Assembly: GCA_003542955.1 (NCBI GenBank)
Contig: DPJP01000251.1
Coordinates: forward strand, 4,371 to 13,029
DNA: 8,659 nt
Reading direction: 5' to 3'
Source of the DNA: Armatimonadota bacterium
GTDB taxonomy: Bacteria > Armatimonadota > Zipacnadia > Zipacnadales > UBA11051
Shown here: positions 1 to 5,646 of the stretch, piece by piece
How positions within the stretch are numbered: the stretch's first letter is position 1
Layout: each line of letters starts with the position of its first letter
Made by a program: the position numbers and the translations under genes
The notes under the pieces: generated by a model
The model's database searches: none
Told to the model about the DNA's origin: nothing
What the model saw: the letters and a program-made list of their open reading frames with translations, nothing else

Positions 1-9
1 GGCAGGGGA

Positions 10-43
10 GTGGGATGTGGGGCGTGGGATGTGGGGCGTGGGA
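10..43. repeat. 14-bp tandem repeat, about 2.4 copies
   Basis: The unit GTGGGATGTGGGGC occurs at 10-23 and again, identical, at 24-37, followed by the first six bases of a third copy at 38-43. One strand is almost only G and T. The array starts close to the window edge, so more units may lie outside. It is non-coding, and no function can be assigned. Confidence 0.8.
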
Positions 44-90
44 ACGGCAGCGGCGCAGACCGGATCGAGCGTGAAGCACGCGACGTCACA

Positions 91-117
91 GGGGGCCACG
101 CAATACGCGTGGCCCCC
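91..117 (-). terminator. Hairpin after the last gene, possible terminator
   Basis: Bases 91-101 and 107-117 form a perfect 11-bp, very G+C-rich inverted repeat with a 5-base loop. The stem begins 33 bases past the stop codon of the secreted glycosidase-like gene, where an operon-ending terminator would be expected. No run of T follows the stem on either strand, so it is not a classic intrinsic terminator. It may instead pause polymerase or protect the 3' end of the mRNA. The strand is assigned from gene direction, since the stem is symmetrical. Confidence 0.5.
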
Positions 118-149
118 TCTCCATGACGCCGGGTGTGCGAGTATTCGTG

Positions 150-2033
150 CTACTGCTGCTCCACCATTCCAAACACATGCTCGGGTGACAATGACACCGT
201 CGGCGGCAGGCCATCTCCCACCTTCAGAGAGCAATCCTCGAGCACGCCGACATCGGCCTTCACCAGGGCAGCCGACCACGTCTTGCCGGCATGCTCACCG
301 GCCGGAACAGTGAGCGATACCGTCGTCGTTGAGGGGGTCGTCTGCTCGCTGGCAACCAGGTTGCCGTCGGGATCATAGACGTTGAGCCGCACCGTCTCGC
401 CACCGGAGCCCGTTGCCGACAGCTTGAACTGCCTGCTGCTCTGTGGCACAGCGAAGTAGAGCCGTTGCGCGCCGTGGATGAACGATGTCCCGGAGCGCGC
501 GTAGAGGGAGAGCGGCACATTGGACTTGTCCACGGAGAATGCGCAGGAGCCGGCCGAAGCGCCGAGCAGGTAGATGCCATCGGCGGCCGGCGTGAATGTG
601 ACCACGCCGGACTGGTCGTTCTCGATCTGCCCCTCCGCCACGGCATTCATCCCGCTGTCTTTGACAAACCAGACCAGCATCGAGGTGTACTTGGCGACGG
701 GGTGGTTCCGGAGCGAGACCTCGACCGTCTGCCCCGCCTTTGCGGCCAGTACCATCAGGTTGTCGCGACGCATGGTCACAGTCGGGTACTCGACGACCTG
801 GTCACTGCTCTGCAGCGGCATGATCGAGGGGCCGCCGGCCACCTGGTCGAAGACATCAAGGCCCCAGTCCTCCGGCGTCTCGCGGGGCTCGTACTGCGCC
901 TGCCAGTTGCGCGCGTCTATCTGGGTGTTCGCCCAGGTGAACCACTTCCAGTAATCGGCGTGGGTCGTCGTGTACTCGGGGCCCTCGTAGAATATCCAGT
1001 AGCCGTCTGTGACATCGGATATGGCGACGGCATTCTTCCCGGAGAACTCCGCATCGGCGCCCTGAACGGCAGGGTCGATGCCGCCCGCGTAGATGTACGC
1101 AATGCCGGCATCGTCGGCGATCTTGCGGTTCCGCAGAAGCGTATCGCGGTTGCCCACGATGGCATCGGCATGTGGACAGAAGCGCGACGGCCGGCCGTAG
1201 ACGTAGGGGTCGGCGAGGATGATCGGCGCCTGTTTCGTCGACCACTCGTAGTAGATGGCCTGCACCATGAAAGGCGTTCCGGGAGCCGGGTAGACACAGA
1301 ACTGGAAGGTCGGGTCCTGCTCGTCGACGGCCTCGCGCAGCGCCCGGCAGCGTTCTCGCCAGTGATTGACCTGGAACTGCTCGAACTCCTCATGCAGGCC
1401 CTGCTCGTCGAGCCACGGCTTGCGCTTGTCACGATCCAGTTGCGGAAGCTCGATGCCTCTGGATTCGGCGAACTTGCCCATGATGACATCGTCGTATGAG
1501 AGGGCGTAGAGGTTGCCGTGGCCGCCCGAGGAGTAGTTCTCGTAGTCCAGGAATACGCCCATCAGCGCACGGTTGCCCTTGCTCATCCTGGCATACTCGA
1601 CGATGTACTGGGTAGTCCATGCCCAGAATTCGTCAGAGTTGACGCTCCAGAGCGGCTGTTCGCTGCCGCTTGCCCAGAGCACGCGCTTGCCGTCGGCCTC
1701 CGGTCCGCTCGGCGCTGTCAGCGACCCGCGCATCCAGGGCATGTAGTAGATGCCATAGCGGCGCGCCCAGTTTGCGACCCGGCGAACGTCGCGGAGGTCC
1801 TCGTGGCCGACGCGCGGGCTGTAGACGTTGAAGCCCGCCTCCGCGGCAGCCTTCACCATCCACTCCTCCGTCTTCCACCCGGCGTGCTTCTGCATGACCT
1901 TATCCACGACGATCTTCAGCTTGACCGTGCGGCCGAGGTCCTCGCGCCTGATTGTGTCGGCGGCGCGGGCTGCGACACCCACCGCGCACAGCGCGGCGAG
2001 TAGAACTGAGATGCGCAGGTAGCAGGTTCTCAT
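150..2033 (-). CDS. Secreted TIM-barrel glycoside hydrolase-like protein
   Basis: The product has 627 residues and is probably an exported carbohydrate-active enzyme of no family I can name. Residues 1-24 form a signal peptide: MRTCYLRIS, a hydrophobic core LLAALCAVGVAA, then an ARA-A cleavage site. Residues about 36-395 read like a (beta/alpha)8 glycosidase barrel, with barrel-strand motifs GFNVYSPR (68-74), GIYYMPWMRG (94-103), MGVFLDYENYSS (158-169), IILADPYVYG (271-280) and DGYWIFYEG (343-351). Asp163, Glu165 and Glu350 sit at strand ends and are candidate catalytic residues (inference). Residues about 420-608 look like two beta-sandwich domains, the second similar to PPC-type domains (YDPDGNLV at 553-560, SLTVPAGEHAGKTW at 573-586). 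The start at 2033 is chosen for the signal peptide and the AGGAGGA site 7 bases upstream. An in-frame ATG at 2105 would bury the signal peptide. The gene follows the DUF4387 gene by 22 bp, so it is probably in the same operon. Confidence 0.75.
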   Translation of the reverse strand: MRTCYLRISVLLAALCAVGVAARAADTIRREDLGRTVKLKIVVDKVMQKHAGWKTEEWMVKAAAEAGFNVYSPRVGHEDLRDVRRVANWARRYGIYYMPWMRGSLTAPSGPEADGKRVLWASGSEQPLWSVNSDEFWAWTTQYIVEYARMSKGNRALMGVFLDYENYSSGGHGNLYALSYDDVIMGKFAESRGIELPQLDRDKRKPWLDEQGLHEEFEQFQVNHWRERCRALREAVDEQDPTFQFCVYPAPGTPFMVQAIYYEWSTKQAPIILADPYVYGRPSRFCPHADAIVGNRDTLLRNRKIADDAGIAYIYAGGIDPAVQGADAEFSGKNAVAISDVTDGYWIFYEGPEYTTTHADYWKWFTWANTQIDARNWQAQYEPRETPEDWGLDVFDQVAGGPSIMPLQSSDQVVEYPTVTMRRDNLMVLAAKAGQTVEVSLRNHPVAKYTSMLVWFVKDSGMNAVAEGQIENDQSGVVTFTPAADGIYLLGASAGSCAFSVDKSNVPLSLYARSGTSFIHGAQRLYFAVPQSSRQFKLSATGSGGETVRLNVYDPDGNLVASEQTTPSTTTVSLTVPAGEHAGKTWSAALVKADVGVLEDCSLKVGDGLPPTVSLSPEHVFGMVEQQ

Positions 2034-2040
2034 GGGCAGG

Positions 2041-2047
2041 TCCTCCT
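2041..2047 (-). promoter_or_regulatory. Ribosome binding site of the secreted protein gene
   Basis: The minus strand reads AGGAGGA here, a near-perfect Shine-Dalgarno sequence 7 bases before the ATG at 2033. It lies wholly in the 22-bp gap after the DUF4387 stop codon. It decides the start of the glycosidase-like gene over the upstream in-frame ATG at 2105. Confidence 0.85.
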
Positions 2048-2055
2048 GTAGCGTC

Positions 2056-2361
2056 TCATATCCGGCAATCGGCAAGTGGAAAGTGCTGGCTGCAGCCGTA
2101 GACATCGGTGTCGCCCGGCGCCCCGGAGCTTGCGCCCGGCCGCGGCATGCTCACCTTGATCGTGAGCACACGCTCGAAGGGCATCACGCGGACGGCCGGG
2201 GCCTCCACACCGTACAGCTCCGCGATGCCCTCCGACGACAGCGCTTCGGAGGCCAGCGCACGCGCGAAGTCATCTCTCGTCGCGAAGACGAGGTCAATCG
2301 TCAGCGTGAACGGCCCGGCGTTTTTGGAGCGGATCACCCGCGCGAGATCATAGAGGCGCAT
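2056..2361 (-). CDS. DUF4387 family protein
   Basis: The product is a small cytoplasmic protein of 101 residues, the usual size for DUF4387. It is recognised by the opening LYDLARVIRSKNAGPF (3-18), the segment IAELYGV (46-52) and the near-C-terminal PRPGASSGAPGDTDVYG (73-89). No enzymatic role is known to me. Members are typically encoded beside AtuA/DUF1446 proteins, as here, which suggests they act together, perhaps as subunits of one complex (inference). The ATG at 2361 is 2 bp past the stop codon of the AtuA-family gene and has a GAGGAG site 8 bases upstream inside the last codons of that gene, so the two are probably translationally coupled. A TTG two codons earlier (2367) overlaps that stop and is less likely. 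Confidence 0.88.
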   Translation of the reverse strand: MRLYDLARVIRSKNAGPFTLTIDLVFATRDDFARALASEALSSEGIAELYGVEAPAVRVMPFERVLTIKVSMPRPGASSGAPGDTDVYGCSQHFPLADCRI

Positions 2362-2363
2362 GC

Positions 2364-3734
2364 TCAAAACTCCTCGATCCGGACCGGGAACAGGGCCAGC
2401 GGGTCGTCTACCTGCATCAGGTGATAGACCGCGAACTCATACACGGGTCCTGCCCGCAGGTCAGAGGGCGAGAATGGGAATGCAAAGTTGCCGGCAGTTG
2501 TCTTCCGCCCTGTGAAGGGCTGATGCAGCGCAGTCGACCGCGCCAGGCTGACGATAGTGTCGGCTGCCTGCTGGGTGGGCGCAACGACGTCGATAACGAT
2601 ACCGAGTTCGTGCGGGGGCCCGGGCGAGCGGTGACGGCCACCCGCGACCGCATCGAGCCCATAGCGCAGGAAGCGGAGGCTGTAGCCTCCATCGACGACG
2701 TCAGGGGGCAGGTTCGCCCGCACGCGTTCACTAACGCCCTGCTCGATTCCGTCGATGCTTGCGATGACACCGGGGTCGGTCGTGCCGGCGATGGAGATCG
2801 AGCGGTAGCCGCGCAACGCCGCACCCTCGAGCTTGAGCGTGTGACACTCGGCTGCGTGCAGGCGCGTCCCGGACACCCGCACGCCACGCTCGCCGACCTG
2901 CTCGAACTCACATGCGGAGAGGTCCACCGTGCCCTCCGGCTCGTGGAAGCAGTTGGGGTCGGGCTGCTCGTAGAGCGAGTGGGCCGCGACGGTGTCGGGC
3001 AGGCAGCACTTCTCCGGGTTGGCGGGTTCGACGATAAAGTGGTCCTCCCGGAGCGTCACCGTCAGTGCGTCGTTGGCCCCCCCGGGGAGCGCGCAGAGCG
3101 TACCGCACTCGGCGATCTTGGCCGCATGCAGGGCCAGAGCGGGATCAAAGCCCTCCATGATGGGCAGTGCGGCGAAGATCGCAGTATCGCATGCGCGGCC
3201 CGCGACGATGATGTCCGCGTCGGTGCGGAGCGCTTCGATAAGCGGCCCGGTGCCCATCTGCGCGACGATGCGCGAGCAGTCGGCGACTGCGTCGGGCGTC
3301 AGTTCGGGTGCGGGGCCGCACGGCGTGATGCGGCCCTGCTCGAGCGCCTCAAGCACCGTGTGGGGCGGCACTTCGGCTTCGATGACGGCGGCCCGGATGC
3401 TCCTGCCTGTCTCCTCGGCGATCTGCGACAGCACGTCGAGAAACTCGGCCACATGTGGCGCACCGCCGCTGCCGCCCGCGCTCCCGACAATGAGCGGAAT
3501 CTCGGCGTCGAGCCCCGCGCACAGCGCAGGCTGCAGGTCGCGTTTCACCTGCTCGGGCTTGACGAAATTCACGCCGGCGCCCAGGTAGTACGGGCCGGGG
3601 TCCGTGGACCCGGCGTCAACGCCGATGAACGCCGGCTGCGTCGCCATCGCCCGAGACAGGCTCTGCAGCGGGTAGCCGTAGCCGAGCATCCCACAGAGTG
3701 AGACGTAACGGACCTCCGAGGTGCTCAGGAGCAC
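2364..3734 (-). CDS. AtuA family (DUF1446) acyclic terpene utilisation-like protein
   Basis: The product has 456 residues, with no signal peptide or membrane segment, and is presumably cytoplasmic. It matches the AtuA/DUF1446 family by DAGSTDPGPYYLG (40-52), the glycine-rich GSAGGSGGAPH (84-94), AGRACDTAIFAALP (178-191), HAAKIAECGTLCA (203-215) and KLEGAALRGYRS (301-312). The founding member lies in the citronellol/geraniol degradation cluster of Pseudomonas. The chemistry of the family is not established to my knowledge, and terpene use should not be assumed here because none of the other atu genes is present. The neighbours point instead to carboxylic acid metabolism. The start is GTG at 3734, overlapping the hydratase beta gene by 10 bp, with GGAGG 6 bases upstream. 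The next in-frame ATG, at residue 16, would cut off the conserved N-terminal strand VRYVSLCGMLGYG. Confidence 0.88.
   Translation of the reverse strand: MLLSTSEVRYVSLCGMLGYGYPLQSLSRAMATQPAFIGVDAGSTDPGPYYLGAGVNFVKPEQVKRDLQPALCAGLDAEIPLIVGSAGGSGGAPHVAEFLDVLSQIAEETGRSIRAAVIEAEVPPHTVLEALEQGRITPCGPAPELTPDAVADCSRIVAQMGTGPLIEALRTDADIIVAGRACDTAIFAALPIMEGFDPALALHAAKIAECGTLCALPGGANDALTVTLREDHFIVEPANPEKCCLPDTVAAHSLYEQPDPNCFHEPEGTVDLSACEFEQVGERGVRVSGTRLHAAECHTLKLEGAALRGYRSISIAGTTDPGVIASIDGIEQGVSERVRANLPPDVVDGGYSLRFLRYGLDAVAGGRHRSPGPPHELGIVIDVVAPTQQAADTIVSLARSTALHQPFTGRKTTAGNFAFPFSPSDLRAGPVYEFAVYHLMQVDDPLALFPVRIEEF
2370..2375 (-). promoter_or_regulatory. Ribosome binding site of the DUF4387 gene
   Basis: GAGGAG on the minus strand, 8 bases before the ATG at 2361. 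It is embedded in the codons for the C-terminal Glu-Glu of the AtuA-family protein. It supports the ATG at 2361 over the TTG at 2367 and supports coupling of the two genes. Confidence 0.75.
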
Positions 3735-4372
3735 ACACTCCCTCCGACGTCTGTGTGCTGGTAGTCTTCAGGGATGCCCAACCGCCGGCGAAGCTGTGGC
3801 ATACGGTCTTCCAGATTGCGGTTGAGGTCCTCGAAGTAGCTGTTGCCGTGGGCGTCGATGGCCACAAAGAACGGCCCGAAGCGCTCGACCTCGAAGACCC
3901 ACGTGGCCTCGGTCTTCCCCAGCTCCTCCAGAAAGTGCACGCCGACGACGCGTGTGACCTGCGGGGCGAGCTGATTCCCACAGATGCCGATCTTCGAGAG
4001 ATAGATACCGCCGACCTCGGCAAGCGCCTCGACCGTGCGCGGGCCCATCGTCGTCTTGCCGATGAGTGTACGCAGGCCGAGCTTACGCACCACGTCGGCG
4101 CCGTAGCGCTCGAAGCGGATCGACGAGGTGGGCTCGATGCTGACGATCCTCCACTCATCACCCTCCTGCCGCATCACAGGGCCGACGTGGAAGAAGCAGT
4201 TGACCTCCGAGAAGTCCAGCGGCGGGATGATGCCATCCTCGATGGCGCGGATGTGGAAGCGGCTGCGGCCGGTGAATACAGGGCCGGTGACGGTGACCAT
4301 CTGCCCAATCCGCAGGCCGCGGGCCTGGTCTTCTGAAAGCGGCAGATTCAGGTGCGTGATCTCGGTGTCCAT
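3725..4372 (-). CDS. Fumarate hydratase/tartrate dehydratase-type beta subunit (Fe-S class I)
   Basis: The product has 215 residues, the normal length for the separate C-terminal (beta) subunit of two-part class I fumarases, L-tartrate dehydratases and mesaconases, which add or remove water on C4-C5 dicarboxylates. Family signs in order are LRIGQMVTVTGPVFTGR (20-36), the FFHVGPVMR block (60-68), the EPTSSIRFERY block (80-90), LIGKTTMGPRT (103-113) and FEVERFGPFFVAIDAHGNSYF (about 160-180). The usual glycine motif GKGGM/L is GKTTM here, and the usual GG(A) stretch further on is replaced by KIGICGNQ (126-133). This beta chain is therefore divergent, and its substrate may not be fumarate. ATG 4372 is the first possible start, because an in-frame TGA lies three codons upstream. 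No clear ribosome site precedes it. Its stop overlaps the AtuA-family gene, while the alpha-subunit gene lies 227 bp upstream. Confidence 0.87.
   Translation of the reverse strand: MDTEITHLNLPLSEDQARGLRIGQMVTVTGPVFTGRSRFHIRAIEDGIIPPLDFSEVNCFFHVGPVMRQEGDEWRIVSIEPTSSIRFERYGADVVRKLGLRTLIGKTTMGPRTVEALAEVGGIYLSKIGICGNQLAPQVTRVVGVHFLEELGKTEATWVFEVERFGPFFVAIDAHGNSYFEDLNRNLEDRMPQLRRRLGIPEDYQHTDVGGSVCS
3741..3745 (-). promoter_or_regulatory. Ribosome binding site of the AtuA-family gene
   Basis: GGAGG on the minus strand, 6 bases before a GTG at 3734, inside the last codons of the hydratase beta gene. It supports the GTG start and translational coupling with the beta subunit. Confidence 0.75.
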
Positions 4373-4433
4373 GGCTGGTCAGTTCGCTTTCTCTCGGTTA
4401 TGCTCCTGCGACCGGGAAAGAGCCTCATCGCGC

Positions 4434-4484
4434 ATCCGTGGGGGCCGCGTGAGTGAGTGTCGTGGATCCGTGGGGAGGGGCCGC
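4434..4484. repeat. Imperfect direct repeat between hydratase subunit genes
   Basis: ATCCGTGGGGGCCGC at 4434-4448 recurs as ATCCGTGGGGAGGGGCCGC at 4466-4484, the second copy carrying a four-base insertion in the G run. The copies start 32 bp apart, about three helical turns. This could be a regulatory site, or chance in G-rich DNA. Confidence 0.45.
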
Positions 4485-4538
4485 ACGAGGACGCGCCGGA
4501 GACGTATGCGGCGCGGGCGAGGTCGGCCCACGTGTGTG

Positions 4539-4556
4539 ATCCTGCAACTGCAGGAT
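4539..4556. repeat. 8-bp perfect inverted repeat, possible operator
   Basis: ATCCTGCA (4539-4546) and TGCAGGAT (4549-4556) are exact reverse complements separated by AC. The 2-base spacer makes a DNA-binding dimer site more natural than an RNA hairpin, although a shorter stem with a larger loop is possible. It starts 45 bp past the alpha-subunit stop codon and lies 167 bp before the beta start, so it could serve a regulator of an internal promoter (inference). Confidence 0.4.
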
Positions 4557-4599
4557 GCGCCCTCCCCCGTCTCGCGGCGGCGGCCGGCCCCGGCTTCAT

Positions 4600-5505
4600 C
4601 TACCTATCCATCTCCCCCGTCAACGTGTACTCGCCCTCCGCGTCCATGATTGCCCGCCAGCGCCTGCCGACAAGGCACTGGGCATTGACGGCCACCGGCA
4701 GCGCAGCGGTGTGCGCAACGGCAACCTCGATATTGATGGCCATGGCCGCGTTGACTCCGGCTGACCCCATCGGCCCGATGCCCGCCTCGCGCATGGTGTC
4801 CATCAGCCTGGTCTCGAGTGCGGCGATGTCGGGCCGCGGATTCCGGCGTCCCACGGGGCGCAGCAGAGCGGCCTTCTTGGCGATTTGCATGCAGAGGTCG
4901 GCGGTGCCCCCGATGCCGACGCCGATGATGGCGGGCGGACAGATCTTGCCCGCATAGCAGCCGGCGACAATCGAGTCGATGACGAAGCTGCAGATGCCGG
5001 CCTCGCCGTCGGAGGGGAACAGCATCCGGTAGAAAGTGCCGAATATCTCCGAACCGCCCCCCTTGGGGCAGGCGACGATCTCGAGCCCGTCCCCCTCAGC
5101 GACGAAGCTGAGGTCGACCTTCGGCATGCCGGGGCCGACGTTGTCGCCGGGATTGGCCCGCGTGAGGGGGTCAACCATGGTGGGCCGGAGGTAGGCATCG
5201 GCGGTACAGCGGGCCGTCGCCTCCTCGGCGGCCTGCTGCAGGCCCCTGAAGCCTCCTGCGAGACACGTCTCCGGGCCGGCGGTGACGAAATAGAGCGGGT
5301 AGCCGGTATCCCCGCAGATGAGCCCCTGACCCTCGGAGGCAAGCCGGAAGTTCTCGAAGCTGACCGCCAGATGCTGACGCGCAAGGGGATCGGTCTCCTC
5401 GGCGAGGGCGGTACGCAGTGCGGCAGCAACGTCGGGGGGCAGGGCGATCGCGGCGGTGCGCATGGCATCGTACATCGCCGCGACGACAGCATCATGGGAA
5501 ATCAT
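4600..5505 (-). CDS. Fumarate hydratase/tartrate dehydratase-type alpha subunit (Fe-S class I)
   Basis: The product has 301 residues, the usual length for the alpha subunit of two-part class I fumarase, tartrate dehydratase or mesaconase. This subunit holds the [4Fe-4S] cluster that activates the substrate hydroxyl. Visible motifs are GLICGDTGYP (61-70; Cys64 a likely cluster ligand), CPKGGGSE (146-153), AGCYAGKICPP (181-191; Cys183 and Cys189), IIGVGIGGTAD (193-203), IGPMGSAG (243-250) and HTAALPVAVNAQC (265-277). The common QDTG is GDTG here, and KGGGSEN is KGGGSEI, so the protein is a divergent member. ATG 5505 has GGAG 7 bases upstream (5513-5516). The partner beta subunit follows after 227 bp. 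With the AtuA-family and DUF4387 genes behind it, it may act on a substrate other than fumarate, such as mesaconate, tartrate or another hydroxydicarboxylate (inference). The cluster should make it oxygen-sensitive (family knowledge). Confidence 0.9.
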   Translation of the reverse strand: MISHDAVVAAMYDAMRTAAIALPPDVAAALRTALAEETDPLARQHLAVSFENFRLASEGQGLICGDTGYPLYFVTAGPETCLAGGFRGLQQAAEEATARCTADAYLRPTMVDPLTRANPGDNVGPGMPKVDLSFVAEGDGLEIVACPKGGGSEIFGTFYRMLFPSDGEAGICSFVIDSIVAGCYAGKICPPAIIGVGIGGTADLCMQIAKKAALLRPVGRRNPRPDIAALETRLMDTMREAGIGPMGSAGVNAAMAINIEVAVAHTAALPVAVNAQCLVGRRWRAIMDAEGEYTLTGEMDR

Positions 5506-5646
5506 GGCATCGCTCCGGACCAGATGAATGCGTGCGGTGGAGTATTCACGTCCGCGGCCCCGATGGCCTGCATTCAGTTGGCCGGACGCAACGTGGGTGG
5601 GCAGACGGCAGCACCTGGTGGTGTCGGCGCGACGCCTCGCTCGACG
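5506..5646 (-). other. Intergenic leader upstream of the hydratase operon
   Basis: These 141 bp separate the MscS-family channel gene from the hydratase alpha gene and are the natural place for the operon promoter. I find no convincing -35/-10 pair. There is an AATACT at about 5545-5550 without a matching -35, and only short weak stems that could end the channel transcript. A 7-bp inverted repeat (5525-5531 with 5570-5576, 38 bp apart) is present but may be chance. The GGAG at 5513-5516 serves the alpha-subunit start. Confidence 0.5.

Larger units (their letters stand above)
1..149. other. Non-coding left edge with short tandem repeat and hairpin
   Basis: This stretch lies downstream of the last gene of the leftward operon and reaches the window edge. 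I see no credible coding region: the open frames across it are arginine- and proline-rich shadows. It holds a short G-rich tandem repeat at 10-43 and a perfect hairpin at 91-117, both listed separately. Whether another gene lies just beyond the left edge cannot be seen. Confidence 0.7.
4373..4599 (-). other. 227-bp gap between hydratase alpha and beta genes
   Basis: Alpha and beta subunits of this enzyme family are normally encoded back to back, so a gap this long is odd. It holds an 8-bp inverted repeat (4539-4556) and an imperfect direct repeat (4434-4448 and 4466-4484). An open frame of 83 codons on the same strand starts with ATG at 4599, directly after the alpha stop codon, and ends at 4348 inside the beta gene. 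That frame is rich in Arg, Pro, Ala and Ser, has no recognisable domain, and its best Shine-Dalgarno is 12 bases away, so I do not call it a gene. I see no convincing promoter. A CATAAC near 4401 has no matching -35. Confidence 0.6.

Noticed and set aside
465..1499. 344-codon plus-strand frame opposite the secreted TIM-barrel gene
   Set aside because: No domain or ribosome site; antisense shadow of a gene with a signal peptide and a strong Shine-Dalgarno.
2034..2105. Upstream ATG at 2105 as start of the secreted protein
   Set aside because: It would put 24 residues before the signal peptide and overlap the DUF4387 gene. The ATG at 2033 has a near-perfect ribosome site 7 bases upstream.
2421..3701. 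426-codon plus-strand frame opposite the AtuA-family gene
   Set aside because: Arg/Gly/Val/Ala-rich with no recognisable motif; mirror frame of a well-supported gene.
2364..3734. Assignment to terpene (citronellol/geraniol) degradation
   Set aside because: No carboxylase, acyl-CoA dehydrogenase or other atu genes are present. Only the family name suggests it, and the neighbours point to carboxylic acids.
4348..4599. 83-codon minus-strand frame beginning right after the hydratase alpha stop
   Set aside because: Position is suggestive, but composition is shadow-like, third-position G+C falls in the last third, it overlaps the beta start, and its best ribosome site is 12 bases away. Kept only as a possibility in the spacer finding.
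5525..5576. 7-bp inverted repeat TGAATGC/GCATTCA in the leader upstream of the hydratase operon
   Set aside because: Arms are short and 38 bp apart; such a match is plausible by chance in 141 bp. Mentioned only in the intergenic entry.
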